Made by a program: the position numbers and the translations under genes. A DNA stretch of 64,000 nt, taken from contig CM065811.1 in assembly GCA_033398695.1 (NCBI GenBank), positions 114,995,501-115,059,500 of the forward strand. Direction: 5' to 3'. This document shows positions 23,199 to 35,081 of the stretch, one piece after another. This DNA comes from Orobanche coerulescens. Taxonomy: Eukaryota; Streptophyta; Magnoliopsida; Lamiales; Orobanchaceae. How positions within the stretch are numbered: the first letter of the stretch is position 1; every line of letters begins with the position of its first letter. The notes under the pieces were generated by a model that did no database searches, was not told where the DNA came from, and saw only the letters and a program-made list of their open reading frames with translations.

Positions 23199-24064
23199 AT
23201 TTATATAATTTTACTGTAGTTTAAATCTTACATAATAAATAATATCATTTTGACGATTTATGTAGTTTAAACAATATAGATATACCATTTATATAATCTA
23301 TTATAAATTAAATTTAAATCTTACTCAATAAGAAATATTATTATGGAGATTAATTGATTATCTTAATATAATTTTAGTTTCATTTGTAGAATGACAAACA
23401 AATTTGGCAAAATGAAATTGTTATATTAGTTATTAAGAGTAGAAAAATTATATGTTGAGATTGATGTCTTCAAATATATTTATATATTGGACCGATTTTC
23501 ACAACAATAAAAAATATTGAAACTTAAATGGTTTTTGTGCATAAAATAAAGTTCGATTAATTAAGCGTAGTAATGTGGAACTACCGTATTTGATATGATA
23601 AACCAAAAGGATAATTTATATAATTTTACTGTAGTTTAAATATTACATAATAAATAATATCATTTTGACGATTTATGTAGTTTAAACAATATAGATATAC
23701 CATTTATATAATCTATTATAAATTAAATTTAAATCTTACTCAAGAAGAAATATTATTATGGAGATTAATTGATTATCTTAATATAATTTTAGTTTCATTT
23801 GTAGAATGACAAACAAATTTGGCAAAATGAAATTGTTATATTAGTTATTAAGAGTAGAAAAATTATATGTTGAGATTGATGTCTTCAAATATATTTATAT
23901 ATGCAACCTGGTACAAATTAAATATACTACCAATATTGGACCGATTTTCACAACAATAAAAAATATTGAAACTTAAATGGTTTTTGTGCATAAAATAAAG
24001 TTTGATTAATTAAGCGTAGTAATGTGGAACTACCGTATTTGATATGATAAACCAAAAGGATAAT
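23199..24064 (+). repeat. Tandem duplication, two units of about 415 and 451 bp
   Basis: 23199-23613 is repeated at 23614-24064 with few changes. The second unit has about 36 extra bases at about 23903-23938. The sequence is AT-rich and non-coding and lies inside the Helitron-like element. Confidence 0.85.
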
Positions 24065-24799
24065 TAATTGTTACGAATATAGCGAATATCCACTTTGTTA
24101 CGATTTTATATAAGGGTTACATTTATTTTGAAGAACCGTATGCGTTTAATCTCCCTTTGACATTTAGTATGTAACTTATACATATTAAAAAGTTACATGT
24201 GAAGAGACTCTTTTAAATGTAGCATCTTGAAAAAAGTCTCTTCACATATACTCTTTTAATGTCAATAAACTATTTTAAATGTGTGTAATACTTAGAAAAG
24301 ATGTGATACCATCACAACTTAGATATATAATGACGAAAATAAGTGTCAAAGATTACGCTATGAACACTTATATACAGCCCATGTAATGACGAAAATTAGT
24401 GTTGAACAATACACTATGAACATTTAGATTAAGCCCGTGTGCATCGTGACGTCCGAATGACTTGGCCTAAATATAAAAGTCACCAAACAACTAATTAAAC
24501 TCATTCATCTTAAATTCATGGACAAGCATTTACAAAAGTTGTGATACCATCACAACTTACAAACCTAATGACGAAAATAAATACCACACATTACACTATG
24601 ACCAATTAGATAGAGCCCGTATGCAACGCACGGGTCTGAATGACTAGTCATCATCAATGCTTCTGAATACTTTTTGCTGATATTTTTTTAATTTCACGGA
24701 CACCTAATTTTTGCTCCCACTCATCCATGATGAATGACTTGTGGCAAATTCAATGAATTTATTAAGTTCATTGTAAAATAATATCCATCAATTATTCAA

Positions 24800-25072
24800 G
24801 GACCCGGTTGAATACATCCTACCATTTTGCGATGGATAAATGTCGTCGCAAATTCAAATTGGGAATTTGTGATGGAATGCTCGTTGCAAATTTTGGTAAA
24901 ATTGTACTATTTAAAACAGTCTCTAAGGACGTTTGTCGCAAGTCTATTTGCGACAACATTGCTATTCGTCACAAAATCTTGATTTTGTTGACAAATTTCG
25001 TCAATTTCGTCGCAAAATCATCGTAAATTGAGACGAAACTATTTTGCCGCAAATCTCCGTATTTTTTTAGTG
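24800..25072 (-). mobile_element. Possible CACTA transposon terminus
   Basis: Read on the minus strand the segment begins CACTAAAAAAATACGG at 25072. It carries repeated TTTGCGACGA-type subterminal motifs, as CACTA elements do. No matching opposite terminus or 3-bp TSD was found, so this may be a truncated end. Confidence 0.35.
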
Positions 25073-25688
25073 GAAGACGAGACCACAACGGATATATATG
25101 TATCTCATCGGAAACCTAGATTTTAGAAGGCTTAATCTTTTGCAGCGTCGACGACGCGTAGCAGTGCCGCGGAGTTGCGGCAATTGCAGCGACGACATAT
25201 GGCCTGCATTTTTTTTCCGATGTATTTGTTTATCTCCTGAAGTGAATAAAGACAAGATTTTTTTTTTATTTTGTTGAAGAAGAAGTCTTACATTTAAAAA
25301 AATGAAGAACGAATCTAATATCTGAGATTTTATTTGATGATATCAACATTTTAAGATAATAATTTACTTATATGCTTGTTTTATAAACTATTATTTGGTT
25401 TAAAAAATAACATTTAGTTTTTTAAATTTAATAATTAATTTATATTTTAGAATGTATTTATCAAATATAATTAATTAGTTTTTGCATTTTTTAAAATTAT
25501 TTGACATTTTTTAATTTCAGATTCAACATAATTTTTAATTCAAAAATTATTTAGAGTAATTTAATTTATAATTTACATTAAAAATTATAATTAATATTTT
25601 TTAATTATATATGATAGTTTTAAAAAAACTTAAATTTAATATAATTTATAATTAGCTTAAAAAATATATTTTTGGTATTTTTAATTAT
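25073..25688. other. AT-rich spacer without recognisable gene
   Basis: A short GC-richer patch lies at 25145-25205, then long A/T runs to the Copia-B insertion site. Nothing else could be supported. Confidence 0.6.
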
Positions 25689-25693
25689 GTTAT

Positions 25694-25921
25694 TGTTCCG
25701 GGAAATCCTTCCCTTATTGGTGTCTTACCTAATACTGGTTGTAGGGGGATAGAGTTATGGAAGGTTCTAGACTCTTCCAGAGGTAGTAGGATCCTGTTAG
25801 ATGTCTTACCTTAACTAGGAATCCTAGGTATGGGCGACTCTCATTGTAATGCCTATATAAAGCGCCCTCTATTCATTGTTATCAATACAATTGATTTGCC
25901 TTTTTACTTTCTCCTCAAACA
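25694..25921 (+). repeat. Copia-B 5' LTR
   Basis: This 228-bp LTR has a TATA box (TATATAA, 25854-25860) and ends CTCAAACA. It is nearly identical to the 3' LTR. Confidence 0.93.
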
Positions 25922-26811
25922 CCTTATCAAAGACGTAGCTCGAACGAAAAAAAGAATAAGAAAAATCGGCGCCCAGCTCTGCCATCGCTGCCACCGCCGC
26001 TGCCGCGGCCGCCTTCGCCGCGCCCACCCACGCCGCCCATCCGCCCAAAGATCAGCACCCGGCCAGCCACACAAGAAGGCCGCCGCCGAGCACCGCACTG
26101 CCACCGCCCGGCCGCCACTGACGCGCTGCGCCAAGCCGCCGCGCCGCCTTGCCAGCCGCCGCCGTTACCCAGCCATCACCGATCCAGTCCAGCCAGAAAG
26201 CCACCGCCGCCGGACCGCTGCCGCCGCCGCTGACCACCGCCGTCGGCCAGCTGCAGCCCAGCCATGTCCGACCCGGTTCTGAATCTCGGACCAAAACCCG
26301 AACATCAACTTATCTTCGGAAGCCGCCAAAATTGCGCCTCCGGTTTCACGTCGTCGCATCGAGTACCAACCGGTAGATCGAAGCACACCACAAATTCAGC
26401 ACGTGCCTAATTTTATAATCGAGGTAATTATCTGACTTGTCCCTATTTTAATTCTCTCCTTTTGGGAATTTTTCTTTTGGGACATGGGTTATTGGGTTCT
26501 TTATCTCCCACGCTACTTTGCGGTGGATGAGACCGCGAGAGAAGTCGGTATCTCTGTGTGTCGAAGAAAACTGTGTGACGGTCCTGGAGAAGTCATGGAA
26601 TTGTTGAAAATTCGATACTTGTGGTTGTTGCATACACCACGTATCTGGGTGCGATCTGATATCGCCATTTTGTCGACTTTACTAAACAACAATTAAGGGA
26701 AGTACATCGAGTAACGGTTATGTTACACGCTTTTAAAAGCATCGATTGTGACCGTTTACATTGTCACTGAAAATCCAACAAGACTGACTTCCTCTTGTTT
26801 ATATCTTGTAG
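25922..26811 (+). other. Copia-B GC-rich leader with candidate intron
   Basis: 25975-26260 is a GC-rich, CCGCC-repeating island in an otherwise AT-rich setting. It could be read as an Arg/Pro/Ala-rich peptide but has no domain. A donor-like TCGAG/GTAATT near 26426 and the acceptor-like TTGTAG just before the gag ATG suggest a leader intron of about 385 bases (inference). No clear tRNA-Met primer site follows the LTR. Confidence 0.5.
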
Positions 26812-27890
26812 ATGGCACAAAGCTCCAATGTTCATCCGGAGTTCGACATCATTGACCATGCTGGTAAGGAGTACCATAGGTGGGTCTCAGACGTTCGCTT
26901 GGCGTTCGTCGGTAAGAGATTTACCACCACCATCTTTCCCTCTAACGAGTCTACCGCTCAAGAACCGAGCGAGGAAACCAAGGCTAATGCACTGATGTAC
27001 TTGCGTAGACATATACATCCGTTGTTGAAAAAGTGTTATATGAATTTGCAAACCCCCAAAGAACTATGGGATACACTCGAACAATGATTTAATAATGTAC
27101 ATGATCAGCGCTTCCCCGAATTGCAACTTCAGTGCGAGCAAATCCAATTTTTGGATTATGCGAATGTGGAGGCCTATAACCAAGCCACCCTTGATCTTCG
27201 CGCTGATCTTGGTTTTTGTGGTGTCAAGAAGTCTGATAAAGATTTGATCGAGAAGACTCTTAACACGTTTCTCGTGGGAGCAAGTGTGATTGCTCATCAG
27301 CTGCGCGTTGCCTATGAGGAAGGGAGAATTAAAAATTTTAGTGACCTCATCTCCCACCTCGCGAAAAAAGAAAGGCACCATGAGATTATTCTCAATAGCA
27401 ATGCGCGCCACTGGGTACGAAGCCGATTAGGAAGTGAATCAAAGCTACCCATGTGAAGGCACCACGACAAAATAGAAAAGGCAACGCTACTCAGTTTTTG
27501 CAAGCACCACGGGTGCATGACTCGAGCAAGCGAGGGAAAAGACGAGATCGTCGTTCCAATATGTGGAAGAGGCAAGGTGGCTCGGCCACGGGACCTAGTG
27601 GAACCCAACCACGTGGACCGCCTCGTGCCGCCGGGAATGGAACCACTTCAAAGGAAGGCCAGAATTGCTATACTTGCGGATCAAAGAAGCATACCTACCG
27701 CAATTACAAGGCGCCAAAGAACATCCAAGCTTACTACAAGCACTATAAACAGTACTTGACTCAAGAGTCAAATTACAAGGAGGAAGATAATGAGAATACG
27801 GAGGTGAACCATACTGAGATCCCTACTGAGATCCCTCCTCTCACCATTGCGGACAAAGACCAACATATGGATGTTGCCGACTTTGACTAG
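26812..27890 (+). pseudogene. Copia-B gag, broken
   Basis: It starts MAQSSNVHPEFDIIDHAG and reads through a copia gag core (HRWVSDVRLAF, LWDTLEQ, NTFLVGASVIAHQLR) to a basic tail with a zinc-knuckle relic CYTCGSKKHTYRNY (27666-27707) whose last Cys is Tyr. A TGA at 27085-27087 sits where relatives have Arg (a CGA to TGA change fits). A frame change near 27453 precedes the tail. TAG ends it at 27888-27890. Confidence 0.82.
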
Positions 27891-28199
27891 ATCATTGTAT
27901 TTTGACTAGTTTTATCCTTTGGTTATGTTTTGTCTTGTTTCTAGTGTCCGAGAACTACTTTGGATTTTTTATGAATGTAATAAAGTTGACCATGATGAAT
28001 AAAATTCTTTTAATTATTGTGATTGTGCAAAAACGAATTTTATTTTCCCTTCGAAAGCATGTTTGGTTTATCACAAAACAATTGTTCAGTAATGAATTGC
28101 TTGGTTAAATTTGATACATTGGAGGATTTCATCAAAACTTATGATCAAGACTAGGCGCATCCTCCTTGGTATTTGTTTATACTTTGAGAGTTCAAACGG

Positions 28200-28786
28200 A
28201 ATCAGTGGTTTTTAAACAGCCTTAGCTGTATCGACATTCCAACTTTCTCTGCAAGTCTACCAAGTTAGAGTTAGTTGCGACCCCGACTTCATGAAAGATG
28301 TTGCTGCCAAGAAGAGATGAAATGAATGAAGCCTTGGTGTTTGAGTTTCCATGAACATAATGATTTTTTTTGTATTTTAGCAAATGAAATAAGATTTATT
28401 ACCTGGATTAGCCAAGATTAGTACGATATCAATATCTGGGTTACGAACAGCAACAGCAAGCACAAGGCATCCTCCAAATGATTCACCAACAAGATATATG
28501 GGTCTATTTGGGTTACGCGAATACTCCGACCTAACCGTGCTTTCGACGAGCTTCACTAAAACTGATGGATTAAAAAAAATTATTAGTAGATTTTCCTCGA
28601 TGTAGTATATCTTCCCATATTTAGATCAAATGTTTTGAGATTGTGAGTAACCAAATTTGAAACACAAATTTTTTACTAAATTGAAAAGAAATCCAGCAAA
28701 TTATGTGTGACAGCCTTAAGTGAATTCGAACGAAAACCTGTAAATGATGTTCTGTCTGCCAACGGAATGTGCAAGCACCGTATATC
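28200..28786 (-). pseudogene. Captured exons of a phytyl ester synthase-like acyltransferase/esterase
   Basis: Three minus-strand exons have proper borders. Exon 1 is at least 28786-28738 (DIRCLHIPLADRTSFT, donor GTTTTC). Exon 2 is 28561-28403 (after CATCAG; LVKLVESTVRSE, YLVGESFGGC, NPDIDIVLILANP, donor GTAATA). Exon 3 runs from 28303 (after TTGGCAG; ATSFMKSGSQ) to an in-frame TAG at 28259-28257. The frame joins across both introns. The nucleophile-elbow motif GESFGG and its neighbours match plant PES1/PES2-type proteins (chloroplast acyltransferase-like family). Only the middle of the gene is present and it ends prematurely, so this is a relic. Confidence 0.72.
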
Positions 28787-29039
28787 AGAAATCCTTCACC
28801 GAATAATTAATCAGAGACTAATATTTCAGCAAAGAAATTAATTAGATAACCATCATACAGAACATACAGTTGCAGGATAATTAAAACTCTGTAAAAGTAA
28901 GTAAACTGTTGAAAAATATTACGTATAAAAAAGAGCCGAAGGAACTAAAAGGTTTTTGACCAGGCGTCATTTCGGCATTTTGCTTAAAAATGCCAGATGC
29001 AGCTATTAGACATATGAACTGATAGGTTAAGAAACATAC

Positions 29040-29099
29040 CATGGCTCTGTTGGATGTAGATCCACCGATTTTACTCTTTCTGATCGTTGTGCGAGTTTC
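29040..29099 (-). pseudogene. Captured exon of coatomer beta-prime subunit (beta'-COP)
   Basis: A single 60-bp minus-strand exon is bounded by an AG acceptor and a GTATGT donor. It encodes KLAQRSERVKSVDLHPTEPW, the hallmark N-terminal segment of beta'-COP before its first WD40 repeat. The donor phase (TG/G of Trp) fits the known continuation of the protein. No other beta'-COP exon was found. It lies just upstream, in transcription sense, of the acyltransferase exons, so a spliced chimera is conceivable. Confidence 0.75.
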
Positions 29100-29511
29100 C
29101 TATGATACAGTAAACCCGTAGGATGACAATAGCCATAGTATTGTATCAACAATAATGCCTTTGAAAAAGGCTTCAACCTTGCTCTATCACTCAACAATAG
29201 GGAAATACCAAAATAGCAACTTAAAACGAGCACTGAGATCTGAGTTTAATGATCCAGAAAGTGCACGACCCATGAACAGAAAGATACGGAAGTCTAGTTT
29301 CCATAACAACTGACCGTTCGTCCATAGCCTTCTTAACGAAGAAGTTATTGCTGTTTTAGTGAACAAAGGTCAAGCTGCATGGAAATTATTTCCATCGATT
29401 GTGCTAACTTTGATCCTAACCAACTTGGTCGAATTTCCCCAAACTCGAAGTTAATGAGTTTTCGCTATGTCTTTCATCACAAGACTAATCGAGTTCCATG
29501 TCTTATTGTAG

Positions 29512-32145
29512 ATGTCTCGTGGCGAAATTGAGTGCCTTGCTGATAGTGGAACAACCCACACTATTCTTCGGAATAGGCAATTATTTAAGGATATTATGCC
29601 ATATATATCCTCAGTGACAACAATGATTGGTTCCTCCCAAGTAATTCAAGGGAGGGGACCTGCTCATTTCTTGCTACCTAATGGTACGCATATTAATGTC
29701 ACAAATGCTCTCTATGCCCCAAGAGCAAACTGAACCTTGCTAAGTTTTAGGGACATCTGTGCCAACGGTTATCACCTTGATACACATTGTGAGAATGGGA
29801 CAGAATTTTTGTGTGTTACTCTGGCAGAATGCGGAAGACGCCGCGTTCTCGAGAAACTAATGAGTCTAAGTAGTGGTTTATACCAGACTACAATAAGGGT
29901 TATTGAATCCTATGCTGTGAGTCACGAACTGTGTGATTCCGAAGCATACCAACTATGGCATGACCGACTCGGTCACCCTGGACGCGACATGATGATTCGC
30001 ATTTTGAAAAACTCACATGGTCATCCGTTTTTCAAGTCCAGAAAATGATTGGAAGCACCACTCGATATCGGAATTGATGTGAGTGAGCTTGATACCGTAT
30101 CACCGGGACTAAAGATCGCACGCCCTGATAAGGTTGACGGTGCATCTCTCGTAAATCCCGAGGCTTCCGTGGCAATTTCTAATGCTCAAAAATCGTTTTG
30201 CAAAGCCTGTTCACTAGCAAAGTTGATACCCTCTCCGTCCTTTACTAAAGACTCAACATAAAATATTCGCTTCTTACAAAGAATTCAAGGGGACATATGT
30301 GGACCTATTCAGCCAGAGTGCGGACCATTCAGATATTTTATGGTTCTGGTTGATGCATCGACGCGATGGTCACACGTCGCTCTGCTATCCACAAGAAATG
30401 CTGCATTTGCTAAACTCCTAGCACAAATCATCAAGTTACGGGCTAACCACCCCGACTTTCCAATCTCGTCATTAAGATTGGACAATGCTGGTGAGTTTAC
30501 GTCAAAGTCTTTTGACGACTATTGCATGTCGATAGGGATTGAAGTTGAACATCCCGTCCCCCATGTTCATTCGCAGAATGGCCTTGCCGAGGCTATGATT
30601 AAGCGGTTACAGCTTATCGCCCGAGCATTGGTATTGCGCACCAACTTGCCGATTTCTGCCTGGGGTTATGCAATTTTGCATGCGGCTATACTTATTCGCT
30701 TTCGAACCACTGCCAATCAACCGTTTAGTGCGTACCAGTTGGTAACTGGATATGAGCCTGATATTTCACACTTATGCATTTTTGGTTGTGCAGTCTATGT
30801 GCCAATTACGCCTCCACAACGTACTAAAATGGGTCCGCAAAGACGATTAGGTATATATGTTGGCTATGAATCGCCTAAAATTGTCCGCTATTTGGAACCT
30901 TTGACAGGAGATCTGTTCACTGCAAGATTTGCAGACTGTCACTTTGATGAGACAAACTTCCCGTCGTTAGGGGGAGAGAGGAATCGACCGATTCTAGTTG
31001 AACGCCAGGAAATTGTCTGGTGTGCTCCCTCCTTGCCTCATCAAGATCCCCCCACAGCTCAATCCGAGCTAGAAGTGCAACGTATTCTCAGTCTTCAGAA
31101 AGTTGCGGATTCGATGCCCGACAGCTTTACTGATACTGCGAAAGTGACAAGTTCTACAATTCCCGCTGCGAATGTTCCTGCAAGGTTAGAAGTCCCAGTT
31201 ATAGGGCAAGGTTCAGCAGCCCAAAGGAATGATGACCCAGGCATCAACCTTAGTGGTGGGACGGCTACTTCGGCTGCTCTTATTCCTGCTCGAAAGAGGG
31301 GGAGGCCAGTGGGTAGAAAGGATACCGAACCTCGAAAGAGAAGAGGAATGGAGGCATAAAATCCTCTCACCATCGACACAGTGACTCCGTCACACGAGAT
31401 TATCTCTGACTACGGATATGTCCTCGAATCAACAATGGAACAATCGACGGACGCGTCGGAAACTTTGTTGATGTCAGAAAATAAAGAAATCTCGATGCAA
31501 TGTACGAATGAATATGTGTTATTGGACAGGTCGTCCACGCTAGTCGATGATGCTTTTGCCTACTCCGTCGCTCAAGAAATTATTGAAGACGACGACGCTG
31601 AGCCGCGCTCGGTTGCTGAATGTCAACAACGAGCCGATTGGCCAAAATGGAAAGATGCAATGCAGGCTGAACTAGACTCAATGGCTAAACGTGAGGTATT
31701 TGGCCGTATCGAGCCAATACCCGTGGGCGTTAAACCAGTTGGACATAAGTGGGTCTTTGTTCGTAAACGCAATGATAAGGATGAGGTCATGCGTTACAAA
31801 GCGAGACTAGTTGCCCAAGGCTTCTCGCAGCGCCCTAGCATTGACTACGAGGAGACGTATTCTCCCGTTATGGACATCATCACTTTACGCTACTTAGTCA
31901 GTTTGGTAGTGTCCGAAAAACTGAACATGCAGCTTATGGATGTGGTTACAGCATATCTTTATAGGGATATAGATACGAATATTTATATGAAAGTCCTCAA
32001 AGGGATTTCATTGCCCAAATCAAGTAGCTTTAAACCACGGAGCGCTTACGCTGTGAAATTTTATCGTTCACTGTATGGGTTGAAACAATCCGGAAGGATG
32101 TGGTACAACCGCCTAAGTGAATACTTGGTTGGGAAGGGATACGAG
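29512..32145 (+). pseudogene. Copia-B pol, 5' part (PR, IN, first part of RT)
   Basis: One frame holds from ATG 29512 to the LARD insertion, interrupted by four stops (29731-29733, 30046-30048, 30259-30261, 31357-31359). Protease motif DSGTTHTIL is near 29540. GAG-pre-integrase follows (LWHDRLGHPG), then a DDE integrase (GDICGPI, LDNAGEF, HSQNGLAEAM). The RT start shows GHKWVFVRKR, KARLVAQGFSQRP, MDVVTAYLY and LYGLKQSG. The absence of shifts with several stops fits slow decay by point mutation. It continues at 40628. Confidence 0.87.
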
Positions 32146-33009
32146 TGTAACACCCCCAGATCAAACCGGGAATATTACACGCCGTAGACCCTCTCCTCGA
32201 GGATCTACCAGGCTGATAACTAAAATCAAACATCTAAACATCGCCTTTAAGGCTAAAATGACTCAGTAGACCGACTTGGTCTTTCAATAATAACATACAA
32301 CTCATTCCCAAACACATACCCACGCAGGGGTCAAAATAAAATAAACTCCCGTACAACGGGGAAAAGATACCGCAGCGGAAAAAGAAAATACAACTGGACC
32401 AATACGACATCAACGGAACCTCGTGTGATTAGTATCGTTCATCTTTCATCATCCTTCGTGCCGACCCTGTGCTATGCTCCAAAACCTGAATGCAAAAATA
32501 GACATCCACCCCCCGAATACTCGGGGGTTAGCAAAACTCCACTGTTTTGCTAGTGCAAGTACAAGTGCAAAAATACGAGCCATACAATACAAGTTCCAAG
32601 AACAATAATAATCAGAAATCCTCAAAGGTTCAAACGTAAGGAAAAGTACTTCCCGAGGCAAGAGTTTGGGTAAACATTTCCAACACTGAAAGATCGCAAA
32701 TAAGGGAAACAATTTACAAAACAGTTTAAAATGCCGTCGAGAGTTTTAATAGAAAACAATTTAGGATTATAAAATCCTTCTCTTTCCAAAAATCAACAGG
32801 GTCACAGCCCAAAGGTTTTGTTTTCGCAAATAGGAAACCACCAATAATTTACAGGGTCAAAGCCCAACATCACGTGTCCTCAACGGACGAAAAATCAACG
32901 AAACATCATCACACACGCGCATCGCCTAGGACCGGGACGATACCACCGACATCCCACTCGAGGCCTCGAAGGACCCTCCCGAGCTGGCTAGCGAAACAAA
33001 TCACAACAT

Positions 33010-33230
33010 CTCACGGTTGGATCAATCACTTGTTGCATCCTGGCCACATGATCGCATGCCATGTGCCACCGTAGATTAACTTTGGCGCTCACGGTTGGAT
33101 CAATCACTTGTTGCATCCTGGCCACATGATCACATGCCATGTGCCACCGTAGTTTTCCTTAGGCTCTCACGGTTGGATCAATCGCTTGTTGCATCCTGGC
33201 CACATGATCACATGCCATGTGCCACCGTAG
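33010..33230 (+). repeat. Three 78-bp tandem units in LARD LTR
   Basis: Each unit begins CTCACGGTTGGATCAATC and ends GCCATGTGCCACCGTAG; starts are at 33010, 33088 and 33166. The same triplet is at 38546, 38624 and 38702 in the other LTR, so it predates the insertion. Confidence 0.88.
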
Positions 33231-34187
33231 GCCCCGCCCACATTCACACAATCACACACATATCATAATGCAACAAAGATATCCAAATAATTCATCCAGA
33301 GGCATCAACACTTAGCCAAACACCACGTCAATCCACAACGCACCGAAATGACATAATATACGTCCACACACAATACTAAGTGCAACATGAACACCAAGCA
33401 TATACATAGAATTCACATAGTTATTCTCGAACCACACCAATCACAAATCACACACGGTTTTGAAAGAGGCCTTTAACGAGGCTAACCAAATCTTTTGAAA
33501 ACTCATTTCAAACAAACAAACAAACCAAGACGATCACCAATCATCATATCCATGAAACAAGAAAAGTATGGACAAGGTACTTGCCTCGAAATCGGCACGC
33601 ACGTATTCGACGAACACGGCTCAACCGGAAAGCTTGGCGCCCGATGTTTTCGAAAAGGAAAACGACAACGAACGGAAGGGTTCAACTTGGTTTCTTCGCA
33701 AGAAACTCGACCCTAACAACATATAATCCATAAATCAACAATCATACGAGGAAGGATAATCGTAGAACGCCCGAAAACCCTTCTATGACATTCTAGGACA
33801 CCTTCAAGGCGTCGGTCAAGAACTCATCTCAAACAACGAATCGATACGATCCAACCATGGAATAACAAGGGAAATGATATAATACATCTAAATAATCATC
33901 AATCCATCAACAAAACGGAAAGAATCGGACAAAACCCCAAAATCCCCAATTATCCAAAAAGGTAGGGTTTCAAGAGATTACCTTGAGTGATTCAAGTATT
34001 TAGATTCGTAAAACACGCGTTAGATTGATTATCCGAGCCTCACAACCGAAAAGAAATGATGAAAATCGACCCCCGGATGAAGAACTCTCTCCCTCTATAT
34101 CTCCTCTCTCGCGGCGCAGTGGAAAAATGGGAAAGAAATGAGCTTCACGCTCAAAACAACGCATTTAAAGTGTAACACAGCAGAACC

Positions 34188-34430
34188 TATCGGCCGGCCT
34201 ATCGGCCGATAGGCCCAGCCGATAGCCATACGGAATGCCGACAGTAGGGTCTATCGACCCCCCTTATCGGCCGAAAGGCTACTGGAAGTTCGAAGGTGAA
34301 GAAATTTACATATCGGCCGGCCTATCGGCCGATAGGCCCAACCGATACCCATACAGAATGCCGGCAGTAGAGTCTATCGGCCCCCCTATCGGCCGAAAGG
34401 CTCCTGGGAGTGCTCGGCCAAAAACTGAAA
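34188..34430 (-). repeat. GGCCGAT palindrome units upstream of LARD core promoter
   Basis: Two 123-bp units start at 34188 and 34311, each with TATCGGCCGGCC and CTATCGGCCGATAG palindromes and a further TATCGGCCGAAAGG. In element sense they sit immediately upstream of TTTAAA (34164-34169). The other LTR has them at 39728 and 39850, slightly degraded. Confidence 0.8.
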
Positions 34431-35081
34431 CGACCATAACTCTCTCGTCCGGACTCCGATTGACTCACCGTTTGAACCATTGGAAAGCTAACTCGATGTT
34501 CTATAATATTGCAAAGATTTATAATTTTCGGAGTCACCAAAAATTAATGATGATCTAACAAAGTCGAACTCATACTTAGAAAAGTCGTTTAGTAATCCTG
34601 AATTCAACAAAACGACACCGAAACCCGAACCTGAATACGAAGCTAAGATAAGGTTACGAAGTACTCACATAGACGAATCTAAGAGCTTGTAGGACACACA
34701 ATTCCGACCACCCGAAGGCTCAAAATTCGACAACAGAAGGTAATTACCCCAAACTTTGGGAAATTACGAAAATGGCCCAAATGCCCGAAAATCACCATAC
34801 GTGATCGAATAACCAAACCGAAGTTCACAACACGTCTAACAAAGTTAAACGGACTTGCGGGAAACTCGAAGCAATAGCTTCGGTCGAGATTCGCAAGAAT
34901 CGAACTCAAGTGCGGAAAAGTCGCTAAAAGCACGAACTCAACGAACGACACCGAAACGAACTCGGATGTCAAAAGTGTAGAATTAATCATTCTCGAATGA
35001 CGAAACGAACATGAGCGAGTCGTCAAAGCAGGACTTCCCGAAAAAAAAGAAATTAGGAAATCGAAAATTGCGGATATTACA

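Larger units (their letters stand above)
21858..24647 (+). mobile_element. Non-autonomous Helitron-like element with captured gene pieces
   Basis: The left end TCTTATATATATAAAG follows an A (21857). The right end has a short hairpin (GCCCGT...GCACGGGT, about 24614-24635), then CTAG (24644-24647) followed by T. A/T flanks, a 5' TC and a 3' hairpin before CTRR are the Helitron signature. No Rep/helicase is present. A second left-end-like segment (about 22045-22090) and a second, degenerate right-end hairpin (about 24434-24455) lie inside, so two nested or fused copies are possible. Confidence 0.5.
27891..29511 (+). other. Copia-B gag-pol spacer
   Basis: A 1.6-kb non-coding stretch on the element's own strand. 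Its middle (about 28200-29100) holds antisense exons from two host genes, listed separately. It ends in TCTTATTGTAG directly before the pol ATG, which looks like a splice acceptor. Confidence 0.6.
32146..35081 (-). repeat. LARD 3' LTR (minus-strand sense)
   Basis: It contains three 78-bp tandem units (33010, 33088, 33166) and two 123-bp units rich in GGCCGAT palindromes (from 34188 and 34311). A TTTAAA box at 34164-34169 lies just downstream of the palindromes in element sense. Confidence 0.9.

Noticed and set aside
24883..25072. Complete CACTA element
   Set aside because: Only one terminus could be seen. No partner end or 3-bp duplication, so it is listed only as a possible end.
25830..26282. 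Arg/Pro/Ala-rich open frame in the Copia-B leader
   Set aside because: It overlaps the LTR end, has no domain, and is explained by the CCGCC-rich leader composition.
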